A stretch of 64,000 bases of DNA, taken from contig NZ_JAYGHM010000010.1 in assembly GCF_034931125.1 (NCBI RefSeq), forward strand, positions 1 through 64,000, read 5' to 3'. This stretch comes from Rivularia sp034931125. GTDB lineage: Bacteria > Cyanobacteriota > Cyanobacteriia > Cyanobacteriales > Nostocaceae. The translations under genes were made by a program, and so were the position numbers. Each line of letters starts with the position of its first letter. Position 1 is the stretch's first letter. Positions 17,397 through 26,575 of the stretch are shown here, piece by piece. The notes beneath the pieces are model-generated. The model was not told the origin of the DNA, made no database searches, and saw only the letters and a list, made by a program, of their open reading frames with translations.

Positions 17397-18509
17397 TTAT
17401 CCGAAAGGAACTAAACGTTTGAGAGCGCGACCTACAACGTCACCATAACGTAATTGTCCGCAGAGAATTTGACCCATGATTTGGCTGCCAGTAGGACGTT
17501 TTACACCCGCTTTGTAACCAACACCAGGGAAGCGGTAAAATGCGCCTGCAAGCTTTTGCGCCCAAGCCATATCAGCGCCCCATTCTTCGTTCATTACTTC
17601 AGTGTATTGTTCTAGCGCATTATTATCGCCACTCAAAGCTTTATTAACAGCTTCAGCAGCTTTCATCCCGCTAAAAATTGAAGGACGAATTCCTTCTGCT
17701 GTCATGGGGTCAACTACACAAGCCGCTTCTCCAGCCAAGACAGCATTTTGGGTGTGGAGTGTTTTATTTCCATTCCATACACACACGGGATGAGTGTACT
17801 CTTTGCAAGCATTAACATCCACTCCCAACATCGAACTGCAATCTTTGAAAATTTTGGTGAAACTATCAGGTTCTCCACCAAGGAAAGTAGTTGCACCAAT
17901 AGAAACACCATCTGCTTTGGGGAAACTCCAAATGTAGCCGTTCTTAATCGTGCCGAATTCAAACTGAATCTTAGATTTATCTTGACCAGAAGCAGGGGGT
18001 GCTTCCAAAGCGGCTGCTAAACGGCGTTTGGGTTCTTTAAAGCCGAGCCATTTTGACATCGGTCCGGCTGCACCGTCCGCTGCAATCAGGTAGCGTGCGG
18101 AAAAGCTCCCATTCGCCGTATTGACTTCCCAATGGTCGCTTTTGAACTCAATCGATTTTACTTCAGTAGCGTCTTTGAGTTCCGCACCTTGTTTTTGTGC
18201 TTGCTGAACTAAAAAATGGTCAAAAACATCTCGCCGTACCATCCATACTGGTTCGATGGTTTGAATTTTGGTTTCTACGGGGTCTCCTTTTTTCCAGGTA
18301 AACCGGATGGTGTCTACCTTTAAAGAAATTACCGGACTAAAATCGAAGTCAAACCATTTCGCGATCGCAGGAGATACTCCACCACCGCAAGGTTTATACC
18401 TCGGTAGGGATTCCCTTTCTAATACAAGAACCGAACGCCCTTGTTTTGCTAAATGATATGCAGCTGTTCCACCAGCAGGACCCGCGCCGACGATGATGCA
18501 ATCGTACAT
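17397..18509 (-). CDS. Geranylgeranyl-reductase family FAD oxidoreductase
   Basis: Flavoprotein of the p-hydroxybenzoate-hydroxylase fold, in the family that saturates geranylgeranyl chains of chlorophyll, tocopherol or archaeal lipids. The 370-residue protein starts with the dinucleotide motif CIIVGAGPAGGTAAYHL (4-20), then LERESLPRYKPCGGGVSP (30-47) with the conserved PCGGG, and the second FAD motif GEAACVVDPMTAEGI near 270. It is shorter than, and differs at the N-terminus from, classical ChlP (~400 residues), so a related substrate (other isoprenoid or quinone) is possible. The start ATG 18509 gives the standard N-terminus. Confidence 0.8.
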   Translation of the reverse strand: MYDCIIVGAGPAGGTAAYHLAKQGRSVLVLERESLPRYKPCGGGVSPAIAKWFDFDFSPVISLKVDTIRFTWKKGDPVETKIQTIEPVWMVRRDVFDHFLVQQAQKQGAELKDATEVKSIEFKSDHWEVNTANGSFSARYLIAADGAAGPMSKWLGFKEPKRRLAAALEAPPASGQDKSKIQFEFGTIKNGYIWSFPKADGVSIGATTFLGGEPDSFTKIFKDCSSMLGVDVNACKEYTHPVCVWNGNKTLHTQNAVLAGEAACVVDPMTAEGIRPSIFSGMKAAEAVNKALSGDNNALEQYTEVMNEEWGADMAWAQKLAGAFYRFPGVGYKAGVKRPTGSQIMGQILCGQLRYGDVVGRALKRLVPFG

Positions 18510-19192
18510 ATGGCTAAATTACTCCTTGAATATACCGTGTATATGAATGACCGTCTTATCAAATTAAATTATTACCGATTCTACGACTTAGTTAGTGAAA
18601 TTTTACTCGCAGTTATCTGAATATTTATTCTTAACTAACTATGCTCATCCGTAAATATAACTATTAACAATAAATTTTAACTTCTATAATTTGATTTTCG
18701 CTTTAATGATTTTTCTTGAATAATAATTTTGCTTGCATAATTTAAATTTACCTAAGTAGATTAGCGTTGAAAATTGTAATTAGGACAAGGCAGCAGGGAG
18801 TAGGAGTAAGGCTTTTAATCCAATTTACATTTTGTCACATAGTTCGATTTATTTGTACCAACCTACTTACAGCAGTTTGCAAATAAATAGAGGTACATTC
18901 CCCTATTCCTTACTCCCTTATAACGATATGTCCTGTACCTCACTCAAATGAAATCGGCTGTATATGTATTAGAGTTTACATTTTTAGTGATATAGCTTGT
19001 ATAACCGTTTATAAATTACAGTTAATTGAAGAGGCAAATTAACAAGTTTTAGTTAAGTATTAAGAATATTTTATTAAGTTTGAGCAAACTTGATGTCAAC
19101 TTATTCATACCTATTTCAATAAAATTACTTAGTATTTGCGATCGCAACTTGAGAAAAATACAATATTTTGACCGAAAATCTCAAATAAAAAG
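18510..19192. other. Intergenic region, AT-rich, with MITE-like copy
   Basis: About 680 bases with no supported ORF. It carries the TACAGC-type element at 18868-18962 and HIP1-like GCGATCGCA near 19139. The rest is AT-rich and featureless. Confidence 0.5.
18868..18962. mobile_element. MITE-like element (TACAGC type), copy 1
   Basis: A 95-base unit with imperfect terminal inverted repeats (TACAGCAGTTTGCAAATAAA at one end; the other end complements as TACAGCCGATTTCATTTGAG). A nearly identical inverted copy lies at 56613-56706. No coding capacity. Confidence 0.7.
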
Positions 19193-19243
19193 CCCAGAGC
19201 TAGAAGCTAACTGATTTAACGCTTGTAACTTCCAACTCTGCGC
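19184..19243 (-). terminator. Rho-independent terminator of pyrH-frr
   Basis: On the minus strand, just after the frr stop, GC-CAGAG-GAAG pairs with CTTC-CTCTG-GC (arms at 19230-19243 and 19193-19207), followed by a T-rich run (complement of 19184-19192). Position and U-run fit an intrinsic terminator, with a long loop. Confidence 0.6.
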
Positions 19244-19259
19244 CCTGTCAATTCACATC

Positions 19260-19808
19260 TTAAACAGTTGTGATTTCTTTTTCTTTTTCCGCGAATAAAT
19301 CGTCTATTTTCGCGATGTACTTATTTGTCAACTTTTGCACCTCGTCCTGTAAATCTCGCGATTCATCTTCAGAAACTTCAGCGCTTTTTTCTTGTTTGCG
19401 AATCGAATCTAAAGCATCTCGACGAATATTGCGAATAGCAACACGCCCTTCTTCAGCATACTTAGAAGCGAGTTTGACAAATTCTTTACGACGTTCGGTA
19501 GTTAAAGGCGGAATATTCAGCCTAATCACAGAACCGTCGTTATTGGGAGTTAAACCCACATCGGAAAGAGAAATCGCTTTTGTAATTGAATTCAAGCTGC
19601 TTTGGTCATAGGGCTGGATTGTGATGGTAGTAGCGTCCGGCGTACTAATATTCGCCAAAGACTTCAAAGCTGTATCTACACCATAATATTCGACCATGAC
19701 TTTATCTAACAGACTCGAATTAGCACGACCAGTGCGAATCGTATTGAAAGAACGTTGAGTAGCTTCAACGGTCTTTTGCATTGTACTTTGTGCTTCAGCT
19801 AATTTCAC
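19260..19808 (-). CDS. frr: Ribosome recycling factor
   Basis: Splits post-termination ribosomes together with EF-G. The product from GTG 19808 is 182 residues, the family length, starting MKLAEAQSTMQKTVEATQRSF; the RTGRANSSLLDKVMVEYYG region and the C-terminal LQDEVQKLTNKYIAKIDDLFAEKEKEI helix are diagnostic. A frame open further upstream (ATG 19874) adds 22 residues unlike the family and lies inside pyrH. The GTG start is supported by GGGAGG at 19814-19819. It overlaps the end of pyrH by 14 bases, implying translational coupling in a pyrH-frr operon. Confidence 0.95.
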   Translation of the reverse strand: MKLAEAQSTMQKTVEATQRSFNTIRTGRANSSLLDKVMVEYYGVDTALKSLANISTPDATTITIQPYDQSSLNSITKAISLSDVGLTPNNDGSVIRLNIPPLTTERRKEFVKLASKYAEEGRVAIRNIRRDALDSIRKQEKSAEVSEDESRDLQDEVQKLTNKYIAKIDDLFAEKEKEITTV

Positions 19809-20523
19809 AAGAACCTCCCACAAGGGTGCCAATAGATTCTCCCATAACTGCGCGGTGGATATTACCTTGCACATTCAAGTCAAAGACAAGAATAGGGATA
19901 TCATTTTCTTTACATAAGGCGATCGCAGTACTATCCATTACTCGCAATTCCTTATTTAAAACGTGTGCGTAAGTTAGCGATTTGTACCGCTTTGCTTCGG
20001 GGTTAAGATGTGGATCGGCATCGTATACTCCATCTACTTTCGTCGCTTTGAAAATCACTTCCGCATCGATTTCAGCGGCTCTGAGAGCAGCTGCCGTATC
20101 GGTTGTAAAGAAGGGATTACCGGAACCCGCGCCGAAAATAACCACCCGTCCTAATTCTAGATGACGGATGGCTTTACGACGTATATATGGTTCGGCTACT
20201 TCTTGCATGGCGATCGCGGTTTGCAGGCGCGTCTGTACGTCTATTCGTTCGAGAGATTCTTGCAGGGTCATGGCATTCATGACTGTTGCAATCATGCCGA
20301 TGTAGTCAGCAGTAGCCCTATCCATACCTGCCGATGCAGCTTTCATTCCGCGAAATATGTTTCCGCCTCCTACTACTATGGCAAGCTGAACGCCAGTGGC
20401 TACAACCTCTTTTACTTCTAAAGCTATAGAATTAACCACCTCGGGGTCAATTCCATAGCCCATACTGCCCATTAAGGCTTCACCGCTCAGTTTAAGTAAA
20501 ACCCGTCGGTAACCTGTTCCCAT
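19795..20523 (-). CDS. pyrH: Uridylate kinase (UMP kinase)
   Basis: Phosphorylates UMP to UDP, feeding nucleotide and cell-envelope sugar pathways; a hexameric amino-acid-kinase-fold enzyme. The 242-residue product has the expected RVLLKLSGEALMG start (6-18), the VGGGNIFRG loop near 50, MDRATADYIGMIATVMNA near 66-83, and GSGNPFFTTDTAAALRAAEI near 131, all characteristic of PyrH. It is the first gene of the pyrH-frr pair, the same order found in many bacteria. Confidence 0.96.
   Translation of the reverse strand: MGTGYRRVLLKLSGEALMGSMGYGIDPEVVNSIALEVKEVVATGVQLAIVVGGGNIFRGMKAASAGMDRATADYIGMIATVMNAMTLQESLERIDVQTRLQTAIAMQEVAEPYIRRKAIRHLELGRVVIFGAGSGNPFFTTDTAAALRAAEIDAEVIFKATKVDGVYDADPHLNPEAKRYKSLTYAHVLNKELRVMDSTAIALCKENDIPILVFDLNVQGNIHRAVMGESIGTLVGGSCEIS
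19814..19819 (-). promoter_or_regulatory. Ribosome-binding site deciding the frr start
   Basis: GGGAGG on the minus strand, five bases before the GTG at 19806-19808. It selects the GTG over the upstream ATG and lies inside the pyrH coding end. Confidence 0.75.
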
Positions 20524-20593
20524 GAAGTTAAGCTTTATCCAAAATTTGTATTTGCCGTACCATTTAAGATATCAGTAGAATGACTATCTGTCT

Positions 20594-21148
20594 CTAGTTT
20601 CGCCATACCAAACTACTACCTAGAGCTTCTGTCTCGGTGAGGCGGATTTCTTCTTCTTTTAATAGAGAAACAATTGCATTCTTTAGATAAGCTTTTTCTG
20701 GTGAACTGGGCTGCTGAGCGGTGCTATCTACTTGACCTTTGTAACGTACAATACCCTGACGGTCAATTAAAAATGCCGTTGGTGTTTTAATGGCACCAAA
20801 GCTACGAGTTACGTCTTGGGTTGAGTCCCATAAATAAGGGAAATTTAACTGATAAGATCTTGCAAAAGCTTTCATATTATCAAAGCTTTCGTTGGGGTCG
20901 TTTTGGGCGATGTTGCCATTGACTCCAATTAACGTAAAGCCCTCTCGTCCAATTTCTGCCTGTAGTTTTTTGAGCTTATCTACATACAACTCTACATAAG
21001 GGCAGTGGTTGCTCATCGAAATTACGCCAACTGCACGGAATTTTTCTAAATAACGTCTGAGATGGTGTACTTGATTATCAATTCCTGGCAGTTCAAAATC
21101 AGGTGCGTATTTTCCTACTGGGGTATCCATTGTCTCTAGTACACTCAT
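20594..21148 (-). CDS. Thioredoxin-fold redoxin (AhpC/TSA-like)
   Basis: Thioredoxin-superfamily protein of about 184 residues from ATG 21148 (MSVLETMDTPVGKYAPDFELPG). The fold is shown by PDFELPGIDNQVHHLRRY, VISMSNHCPYVELYVDKLKKLQ, TLIGVNGNIAQNDPNESFDNM, and the cis-Pro region IKTPTAFLIDRQGIVRYKGQVDS. Relatives in this group usually carry CNHCPY; here the first Cys is Ser (SNHC), leaving one active-site cysteine, so a disulfide-exchange CxxC mechanism is not available and a one-Cys or peroxiredoxin-like role is more likely. A longer start at 21187 adds 13 atypical residues. Partner unknown. Confidence 0.8.
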   Translation of the reverse strand: MSVLETMDTPVGKYAPDFELPGIDNQVHHLRRYLEKFRAVGVISMSNHCPYVELYVDKLKKLQAEIGREGFTLIGVNGNIAQNDPNESFDNMKAFARSYQLNFPYLWDSTQDVTRSFGAIKTPTAFLIDRQGIVRYKGQVDSTAQQPSSPEKAYLKNAIVSLLKEEEIRLTETEALGSSLVWRN

Positions 21149-21844
21149 ATTCTTGGTTGCTGGAAGGAACTGGTAACAGCAAAACACATTTTTCGTGTGG
21201 GCGTGCCGCGTCCAAATTCAAGCCACCCTTTGTGTAGATGCTTAACTGATATGCAATAATTCTATAGTTCACCATCAATTGTCGTAAATTGTAAAATTAC
21301 TGAATAAACCTGGAAATATCGTTTTGTAGTATTTTTAATATTTTTGATATTTTCTATGCACAAGCGGCAATAATCAATATAATCTAAACGGCGCAGCACT
21401 TACTAAAATATATTTTGTTACTCTCCGCATCAGATTTTGACTGATTTATTCTATTTACAAAGTATTTATTTACAATAGACCTTAATTAATTATCTTGCAA
21501 ATATCTGAATTGACATCAGAGAAAATACTTAACATAATTTACAGCTAGGACATTAAATGTATCTATAGTTAAAATCAAGTTATTTTTGCTTTTTCTGCTT
21601 TGTGTAAAAATATTAGAATTACTATCATCCGAATCACGAGTAAAATTATTTCGTCTAGAGGTTAAAAAAATATTTTTAAACTTGCTTGAAGAAAAATATT
21701 TTAGAATTACTTTGGTTAAAATATTTAGGACTTAGACCTTTTCCGCTAAATTAGTGGGAATTGGCACGATTAAATATCTGGAACGCGATGTTAAAACGTA
21801 AGTTGTGATATTGCTTTTATTCTTATATATATAATTAATGTTTT
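21149..21844. other. Intergenic region, AT-rich
   Basis: Nearly 700 bases between divergent genes with no supported ORF, repeat or RNA. It is strongly AT-rich (about 21420-21740) and must hold two promoters; I could not assign them. Confidence 0.45.
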
Positions 21845-22756
21845 ATGAGTACTTCTACTTCTAAGCCAGTATCTAGTTCAACACAAACTTGGATGTGGCG
21901 AGGTTTTCCTATTTGCTATCAAACTCAAGGAACTACTGGCTCTGCCGTTGTTTTGATACATGGTTTTGGTGCTTCTTGGGGACATTGGCGAAAAAATATC
22001 CCCGTATTAGCAGAAAATTGTCGCGTTTATGCCATTGATTTAATTGGTTTTGGGGCTTCAGCTAAACCCAAGCCGGGTGAAAAACTTGCTTATACATTTG
22101 AAACTTGGGGACAGATGATTGCTGATTTTTGCCGACAAGTGGTCGGTGAATCTGCTTTTTTGGTAGGAAATTCTATTGGTTGTATAGTCGCAATGCAAGC
22201 CGCAGTTGATAACCCAGAAATTGCATTAGGTGTGGCGTTGCTTAACTGTTCTCTACGACTTTTGCACGAACGCAAGCAAGCGGAGTTACCCTATTATCGG
22301 CGTATGGGAGCGCCTATACTACAAAAGGTCTTATCTTTTAAGCCACTGGGCGAATTCTTTTTCAATCAAATTGCCAAGCCTAAAACCGTGCGTTCTATTT
22401 TGCTGCAAGCTTATCCGTTGGGTGAAGCGGTGACAGACGAATTAGTAGATATTTTGATGGCACCAGCGAGCGAACCAGGTGCAGCAGCAGTATTCTTAGC
22501 TTTTACAGCTTATTCGAGCGGTCCGCTAGCAGAAGATCTGTTACCAGTTCTACCGTGTCCGGCTATTATTTTGTGGGGAACAGCAGACCCTTGGGAACCA
22601 GTAGAATTAGGTCGAAAGCTGGCTGAGTTTCCCCAAGTCACCAAGTTTATACCTTTAGAAGGGGTAGGTCATTGTCCCCAAGATGAAGCTCCAGAATTGG
22701 TAAATCCGATTTTACTGGATTGGATAAAAGAGCTTTCTTCATCAAATATTAAATAA
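21845..22756 (+). CDS. Alpha/beta hydrolase
   Basis: Soluble serine hydrolase of the haloalkane-dehalogenase/epoxide-hydrolase branch; substrate unknown. The 303-residue protein shows the oxyanion-hole motif VVLIHGFGASWGHW (near 34-47), YAIDLIGFGAS (near 62), the nucleophile elbow VGNSIGC with Ser near 103, the acid in ILWGTADPWEP near 247, and the catalytic His in GVGHCPQDEAPELV near 277. The triad is therefore complete. An N-terminal segment (SSSTQTWMWRGFPICYQTQG) resembles cyanobacterial and plastid homologues; a pigment- or lipid-ester role would be a guess. Confidence 0.88.
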   Translation: MSTSTSKPVSSSTQTWMWRGFPICYQTQGTTGSAVVLIHGFGASWGHWRKNIPVLAENCRVYAIDLIGFGASAKPKPGEKLAYTFETWGQMIADFCRQVVGESAFLVGNSIGCIVAMQAAVDNPEIALGVALLNCSLRLLHERKQAELPYYRRMGAPILQKVLSFKPLGEFFFNQIAKPKTVRSILLQAYPLGEAVTDELVDILMAPASEPGAAAVFLAFTAYSSGPLAEDLLPVLPCPAIILWGTADPWEPVELGRKLAEFPQVTKFIPLEGVGHCPQDEAPELVNPILLDWIKELSSSNIK

Positions 22757-22835
22757 TAGTAATTACCAAATTGAGATCGCAGGGAGTGAAGAAATTATGT
22801 GGGGGAGTATCGCGAAAAAGTCCTTTTCTAATATC

Positions 22836-22859
22836 ACCTCTCCAATATTTCGGAGAGGT
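22836..22859. repeat. Hairpin downstream of the hydrolase gene
   Basis: ACCTCTCC pairs with GGAGAGGT around an eight-base loop, 80 bases after the hydrolase stop. No T-run follows, so it is at best a weak terminator. Confidence 0.4.
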
Positions 22860-23035
22860 AAACACGAAGGCGTACTTTAATAGAAAACATAACAGTTGAG
22901 TTAACTCTAAGGTTTTATATTCCTACAGAATTAACAATAATTAACTTGAGAAATTGTGATCGCACGAGTAGAATAGGTATAACTATATCGCAGACATCAA
23001 GGTTGTTCTGCCAGTTGCGATCGTTACTTGCACAA

Positions 23036-24469
23036 TTACGGCAATGGGACATCGGCAGAATCAGAAGCAGATTTTTTCAACCAATCTTCACCCAACTGAA
23101 TAGTAATATCGGAATCAAGACTACCAGTACTTTCCACTCGCACTTCGCCAAATCCTAAAGCGCTACGAACCAATTCAGCACTCTTTTCATCCCCTTGTTG
23201 GGCAACAATACGAGTTGATTTTAAAGGTTCACCCCAGCTTTTTGCAATGTAAGTGTTACCATAACCAGCCTTTCGCAAATTCCTGGTCAAGCGTTGGAAA
23301 CTAGCGTTATCGTTGCCGGTACGATTTTGAATGGCAAGCTGTAAAGATGCTGGTTCGTTAGATGTTAGCTCGCGATCGGTTTCTATACCAAAATGCTGAG
23401 CCATCATAGTGCCGATCCGGTTGGGGTTTGGTATCCAGTAGCTCGCACTATACTCATTCGGATTGCTAAACCGTCCGGGTAACATGAGCATTTGCATATT
23501 AGAGCGATTGGTTCGCACTCCAAAACCAACTAGCGCTAATAATTCTTCTACTGTTAGATTAGTATCAATATGTTCTTTGACTACGTTGAGAATTTTAGGT
23601 AATTGTGCTAGCGTCGCAGGGTTGAGCGCTTCATCCATTAATGCTCGCATCACCACTTGCTGGCGTTGAATTCGACCAATATCTCCTTTACCATCATTAC
23701 GAAAGCGTAAAAGCTGTAATGCTTTATCCCCATCTAGATGCTGTTTACCTGCTTTTAAATTAATGTACAAATGTTGGGAATCATCTTGATACTTCAGATC
23801 TTGGGGAACGGTTACCGTCACCCCTCCTAAAGCATCGATCAGCTTACCTACTCCCAAAACATTAATTCGCACGTAGCGGTCGATCGCAACTCCTCCTAAC
23901 AGATTACTCGCGGTTTTAGCACTTAAAGCTGGACCGCCGAATACGTTAGAAGAATTTATCTTTTTATTACCATGCCCATCAATTTCGGTACGAGTATCTC
24001 TGGGTATAGAAAGCATTGTCAGCTTTTTGGTCTGAGGATCGAATTTGACCAGCAACATCACATCAGCAAGACCATCAAAAGAATTCACTTGAGGTAAATA
24101 TCCCAAATCTCTAACTTCAGATGGAGGATTTTGGATATCGGGGGGAAGTACGCTCATCCCCATAATTAAAACGTTTACGGGACGAGTTAATTCGGAAAAC
24201 CGCAGTCCACCCCCGGCAATACTATTACTATCAAATACAGCTTCTTCGTCCGGGCTAAGATTGGCTTGCATTAAAGGAGTACTGCTTAGGGAAACCGCTA
24301 AAAGCGCTCCTGCGGTAGCCGATATCATCGCAATACCACTCATCCCCACCCAGAACCACAACCACCTTCCCGATCTGGGTTTATTCCCTTTTTTGTCATT
24401 TGAGTTGGGAGGGGACGCAGAATGGCTATCTTGCGCCGAAGTTCTTTGAATGGTCACTGACTTCCTCAC
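23036..24469 (-). CDS. LytR-CpsA-Psr (LCP) family glycopolymer transferase
   Basis: Membrane-anchored phosphotransferase that attaches glycopolymers to peptidoglycan or related envelope acceptors. The 477-residue protein has a cytoplasmic basic N-terminus, one membrane segment (near 35-60, WLWFWVGMSGIAMISATAGALLA in total), the LCP domain with the catalytic Asp and Arg motifs (DVMLLVKFDPQTKKLTMLSI, then PRDTRTEI) near 135-160, and LLRFRNDGKGDIGRIQRQQ near 258, and finally a LytR C-terminal domain (ETDRELTSNEPASLQLAIQNRTG onward). The location is therefore outside the plasma membrane. It could serve wall polysaccharide or exopolysaccharide anchoring. Confidence 0.9.
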   Translation of the reverse strand: MRKSVTIQRTSAQDSHSASPPNSNDKKGNKPRSGRWLWFWVGMSGIAMISATAGALLAVSLSSTPLMQANLSPDEEAVFDSNSIAGGGLRFSELTRPVNVLIMGMSVLPPDIQNPPSEVRDLGYLPQVNSFDGLADVMLLVKFDPQTKKLTMLSIPRDTRTEIDGHGNKKINSSNVFGGPALSAKTASNLLGGVAIDRYVRINVLGVGKLIDALGGVTVTVPQDLKYQDDSQHLYINLKAGKQHLDGDKALQLLRFRNDGKGDIGRIQRQQVVMRALMDEALNPATLAQLPKILNVVKEHIDTNLTVEELLALVGFGVRTNRSNMQMLMLPGRFSNPNEYSASYWIPNPNRIGTMMAQHFGIETDRELTSNEPASLQLAIQNRTGNDNASFQRLTRNLRKAGYGNTYIAKSWGEPLKSTRIVAQQGDEKSAELVRSALGFGEVRVESTGSLDSDITIQLGEDWLKKSASDSADVPLP

Positions 24470-24804
24470 ACTTATTGATAAAAATTGAAATTATTGAAAT
24501 TTCTGTTTTGCATTCGTAATAACGAATCAACCCATAATAGCTAACTCTTAATTATCAGTGCTAATGACATAACTTTCGTGTCAACCACAACACTTATAGC
24601 AGTATTTCTCCTATTTTTTGAGTTAATCCGGAGATGTTTAATAGAAGTATGGCGAGTTTATACTAAATTTGGCTGTAAAGTTATTGATAATCGTAGTATA
24701 GAAAAGATTTTTCCGCATTGTATAAAGTGGGCTTGACTACATTTTTTTTACTTCGTTAGAGACAAATATCTGCTGAATACAAAGTAGCTATGTTGTATTT
24801 ATTC
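24470..24804. other. Intergenic region
   Basis: About 335 AT-rich bases between two minus-strand genes; presumably the promoter region of the LCP gene. No ORF, repeat or clear terminator. Confidence 0.4.
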
Positions 24805-25230
24805 TCAGGTTTTACGTCTTCTGTCTCGTGTCTTCTTACTTCTACTTTGGCGGACTAATAACCTTTCCGCAAACTGACTAAATCCAGGTAATCTTTGAGA
24901 CCGACCTTGGACTGTGCGAATAATTAGCCATACGCTAACGACGAAATAACCGCTTGTGACAAAGCTGTTAAGAATGGACAAGCGTAAAGCAAAAAAATCC
25001 GAACTTGAAGCTCCAGTTCCTAAAAGTATGTATCCGATTATCCAAGTCAATGCTAATGTGATTGACAAACGGGAGGTTCTCAATTGTTCCCGGCTGGCTT
25101 CCCCGCGATAAAGTGTCCATAGGGATGGGAAAAAACCAATCACCGGAATTAGGTATATCAGCATTCCCATCAGAGAAATATCTTCTTTTTCAATTTTGCT
25201 TGAATTAGGAATAGATTCAAAATGCTTCAT
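24805..25230 (-). CDS. Small membrane protein of unknown function
   Basis: 141 residues, family not recognised. After a soluble ~20-residue N-terminus come three hydrophobic segments (MGMLIYLIPVIGFFPSLWTL; LSITLALTWIIGYILLGTG; LNSFVTSGYFVVSVWLIIRT), then a strongly basic cytoplasmic tail (RQSRSKKTRDRRRKT). By the positive-inside rule the tail is cytoplasmic. It is divergent from the AI-2E-family transporter gene, with 114 bases between them. A conserved cyanobacterial membrane protein is likely but its role is unknown. Confidence 0.65.
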   Translation of the reverse strand: MKHFESIPNSSKIEKEDISLMGMLIYLIPVIGFFPSLWTLYRGEASREQLRTSRLSITLALTWIIGYILLGTGASSSDFFALRLSILNSFVTSGYFVVSVWLIIRTVQGRSQRLPGFSQFAERLLVRQSRSKKTRDRRRKT

Positions 25231-25344
25231 TAGTTTGAGTAAAATCTTAAACTAGAGGGATGAGCGATTGGTCTGTAGTCGGAGATAATAAGCGAAGCAA
25301 TCGAAGACTCAATTAGTTGTCCAACGGCAATCGGCTTTTTTTTT

Positions 25345-26529
25345 ATGCACACACTTAAGCTCCTTAACTGGTGGCAAAGTCTAACACCAATAGCGCGAAT
25401 CGGCGCGATCGCCGTTTTTGCTCCGCTGTTAGTGCTTAATGGTTGGGCGTTTTCGGTAATTTTTGATTACTTCCACTCGCTGATAGTCATTTTAGCCGCA
25501 GCTTCGGTGCTAGCGTTTCTGCTCAACTATCCCGTAAGCTGGATGGAGCGTCAAGGTCTAAACCGAGAACCTATTGCAATTCTAGTATTTTTACTGAGTT
25601 TATCTATCTTATTAGCATTGGGCGTTACGCTTGTTCCCTTAGCACTTAGTCAAGCTCAGCAATTGGTAGCTCGTTTACCAGAGTTGATTGATTCGGGACG
25701 TTATCAGCTGATGATGTTGAATGAAAAAGCTGATAGTTTGGGTTTACCGATCAATCTGGATGCTTTGGTAGTCCAGATTAATGACCGCGTTAAAGGACAA
25801 TTACAAGCTATTGCCGGACAGGCTTTGAATTTAGCGGTAGTCACGGTCACGAGCTTGCTTGATATTGTCTTGACTATGGTTTTGACGTTTTACCTGTTAC
25901 AGCATGGAGGAGAACTTTGGCAAAGCTTAATTGGTTGGCTTCCGGATCGCTTTAGCAAACCGTTTTCGGAAACAGTACGTCTTAGCTTCCAAAATTTCTT
26001 TATCACGCAATTAATTTTATCTGTTTGTATGGCATCAGCTTTAATTCCGACGTTTTTATGGTTAAAGGTACCTTTTGGTTTACTTTTTGGCTTGACTATC
26101 GGAATTATGGCTTTAATTCCCTTTGGTGGTTCTGTAGGTATTGCGCTGACCACATCTTTGGTAGCATTGCAGGATTTCTGGATTGGGATGAGGGCATTAT
26201 TAGCTGCCGTAATTGTTCAGCAAATACTGGAAAATATCATTGCTCCACGCATTCTAGGTAGCTTTACAGGTTTAAATCCCGCTTGGGTATTAATTTCTGT
26301 CTTGACGGGAGCTAGAGTTGGTGGACTTTTGGGTGTGATTGTAGCGGTTCCCAGTGCTGTTGTAATTAAGACGGCTTTAAATGCTGTACGTCCTGCTATT
26401 GCTAACCGCGATCGCGATGATACTTTAGAAAAAACTGAAGATTACCACAAACAAACCGAGGACACTAATTCCGATAGCGTTCCTGCAATTGATGTAGCTG
26501 CACCAAAAACATCTCCTCCCACTGCTTAA
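25345..26529 (+). CDS. AI-2E family transporter (UPF0118 permease)
   Basis: Polytopic membrane protein of the AI-2 exporter superfamily; members move autoinducer-2, polyamines or Na+/H+, and the substrate here cannot be told. The 394-residue protein has the pattern of three N-terminal membrane segments, a soluble amphipathic middle (RLPELIDSGRYQLMMLNEKADSL), then five more segments with the conserved FGLTIGIMALIPFGGSVG (near 247-264) and QQILENIIAPRILGS (near 291). A charged C-terminal tail of ~45 residues follows. Codon use matches the neighbours. Confidence 0.88.
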   Translation: MHTLKLLNWWQSLTPIARIGAIAVFAPLLVLNGWAFSVIFDYFHSLIVILAAASVLAFLLNYPVSWMERQGLNREPIAILVFLLSLSILLALGVTLVPLALSQAQQLVARLPELIDSGRYQLMMLNEKADSLGLPINLDALVVQINDRVKGQLQAIAGQALNLAVVTVTSLLDIVLTMVLTFYLLQHGGELWQSLIGWLPDRFSKPFSETVRLSFQNFFITQLILSVCMASALIPTFLWLKVPFGLLFGLTIGIMALIPFGGSVGIALTTSLVALQDFWIGMRALLAAVIVQQILENIIAPRILGSFTGLNPAWVLISVLTGARVGGLLGVIVAVPSAVVIKTALNAVRPAIANRDRDDTLEKTEDYHKQTEDTNSDSVPAIDVAAPKTSPPTA

Positions 26530-26575
26530 TTAAGGGAATAGGGAATAGGGAGTAGGGAAATTCTGTCTTCATTCT

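Noticed and set aside
19809..19874. N-terminal extension of frr
   Set aside because: It lies inside pyrH in another frame and does not match ribosome recycling factors; the GTG with GGGAGG is better.
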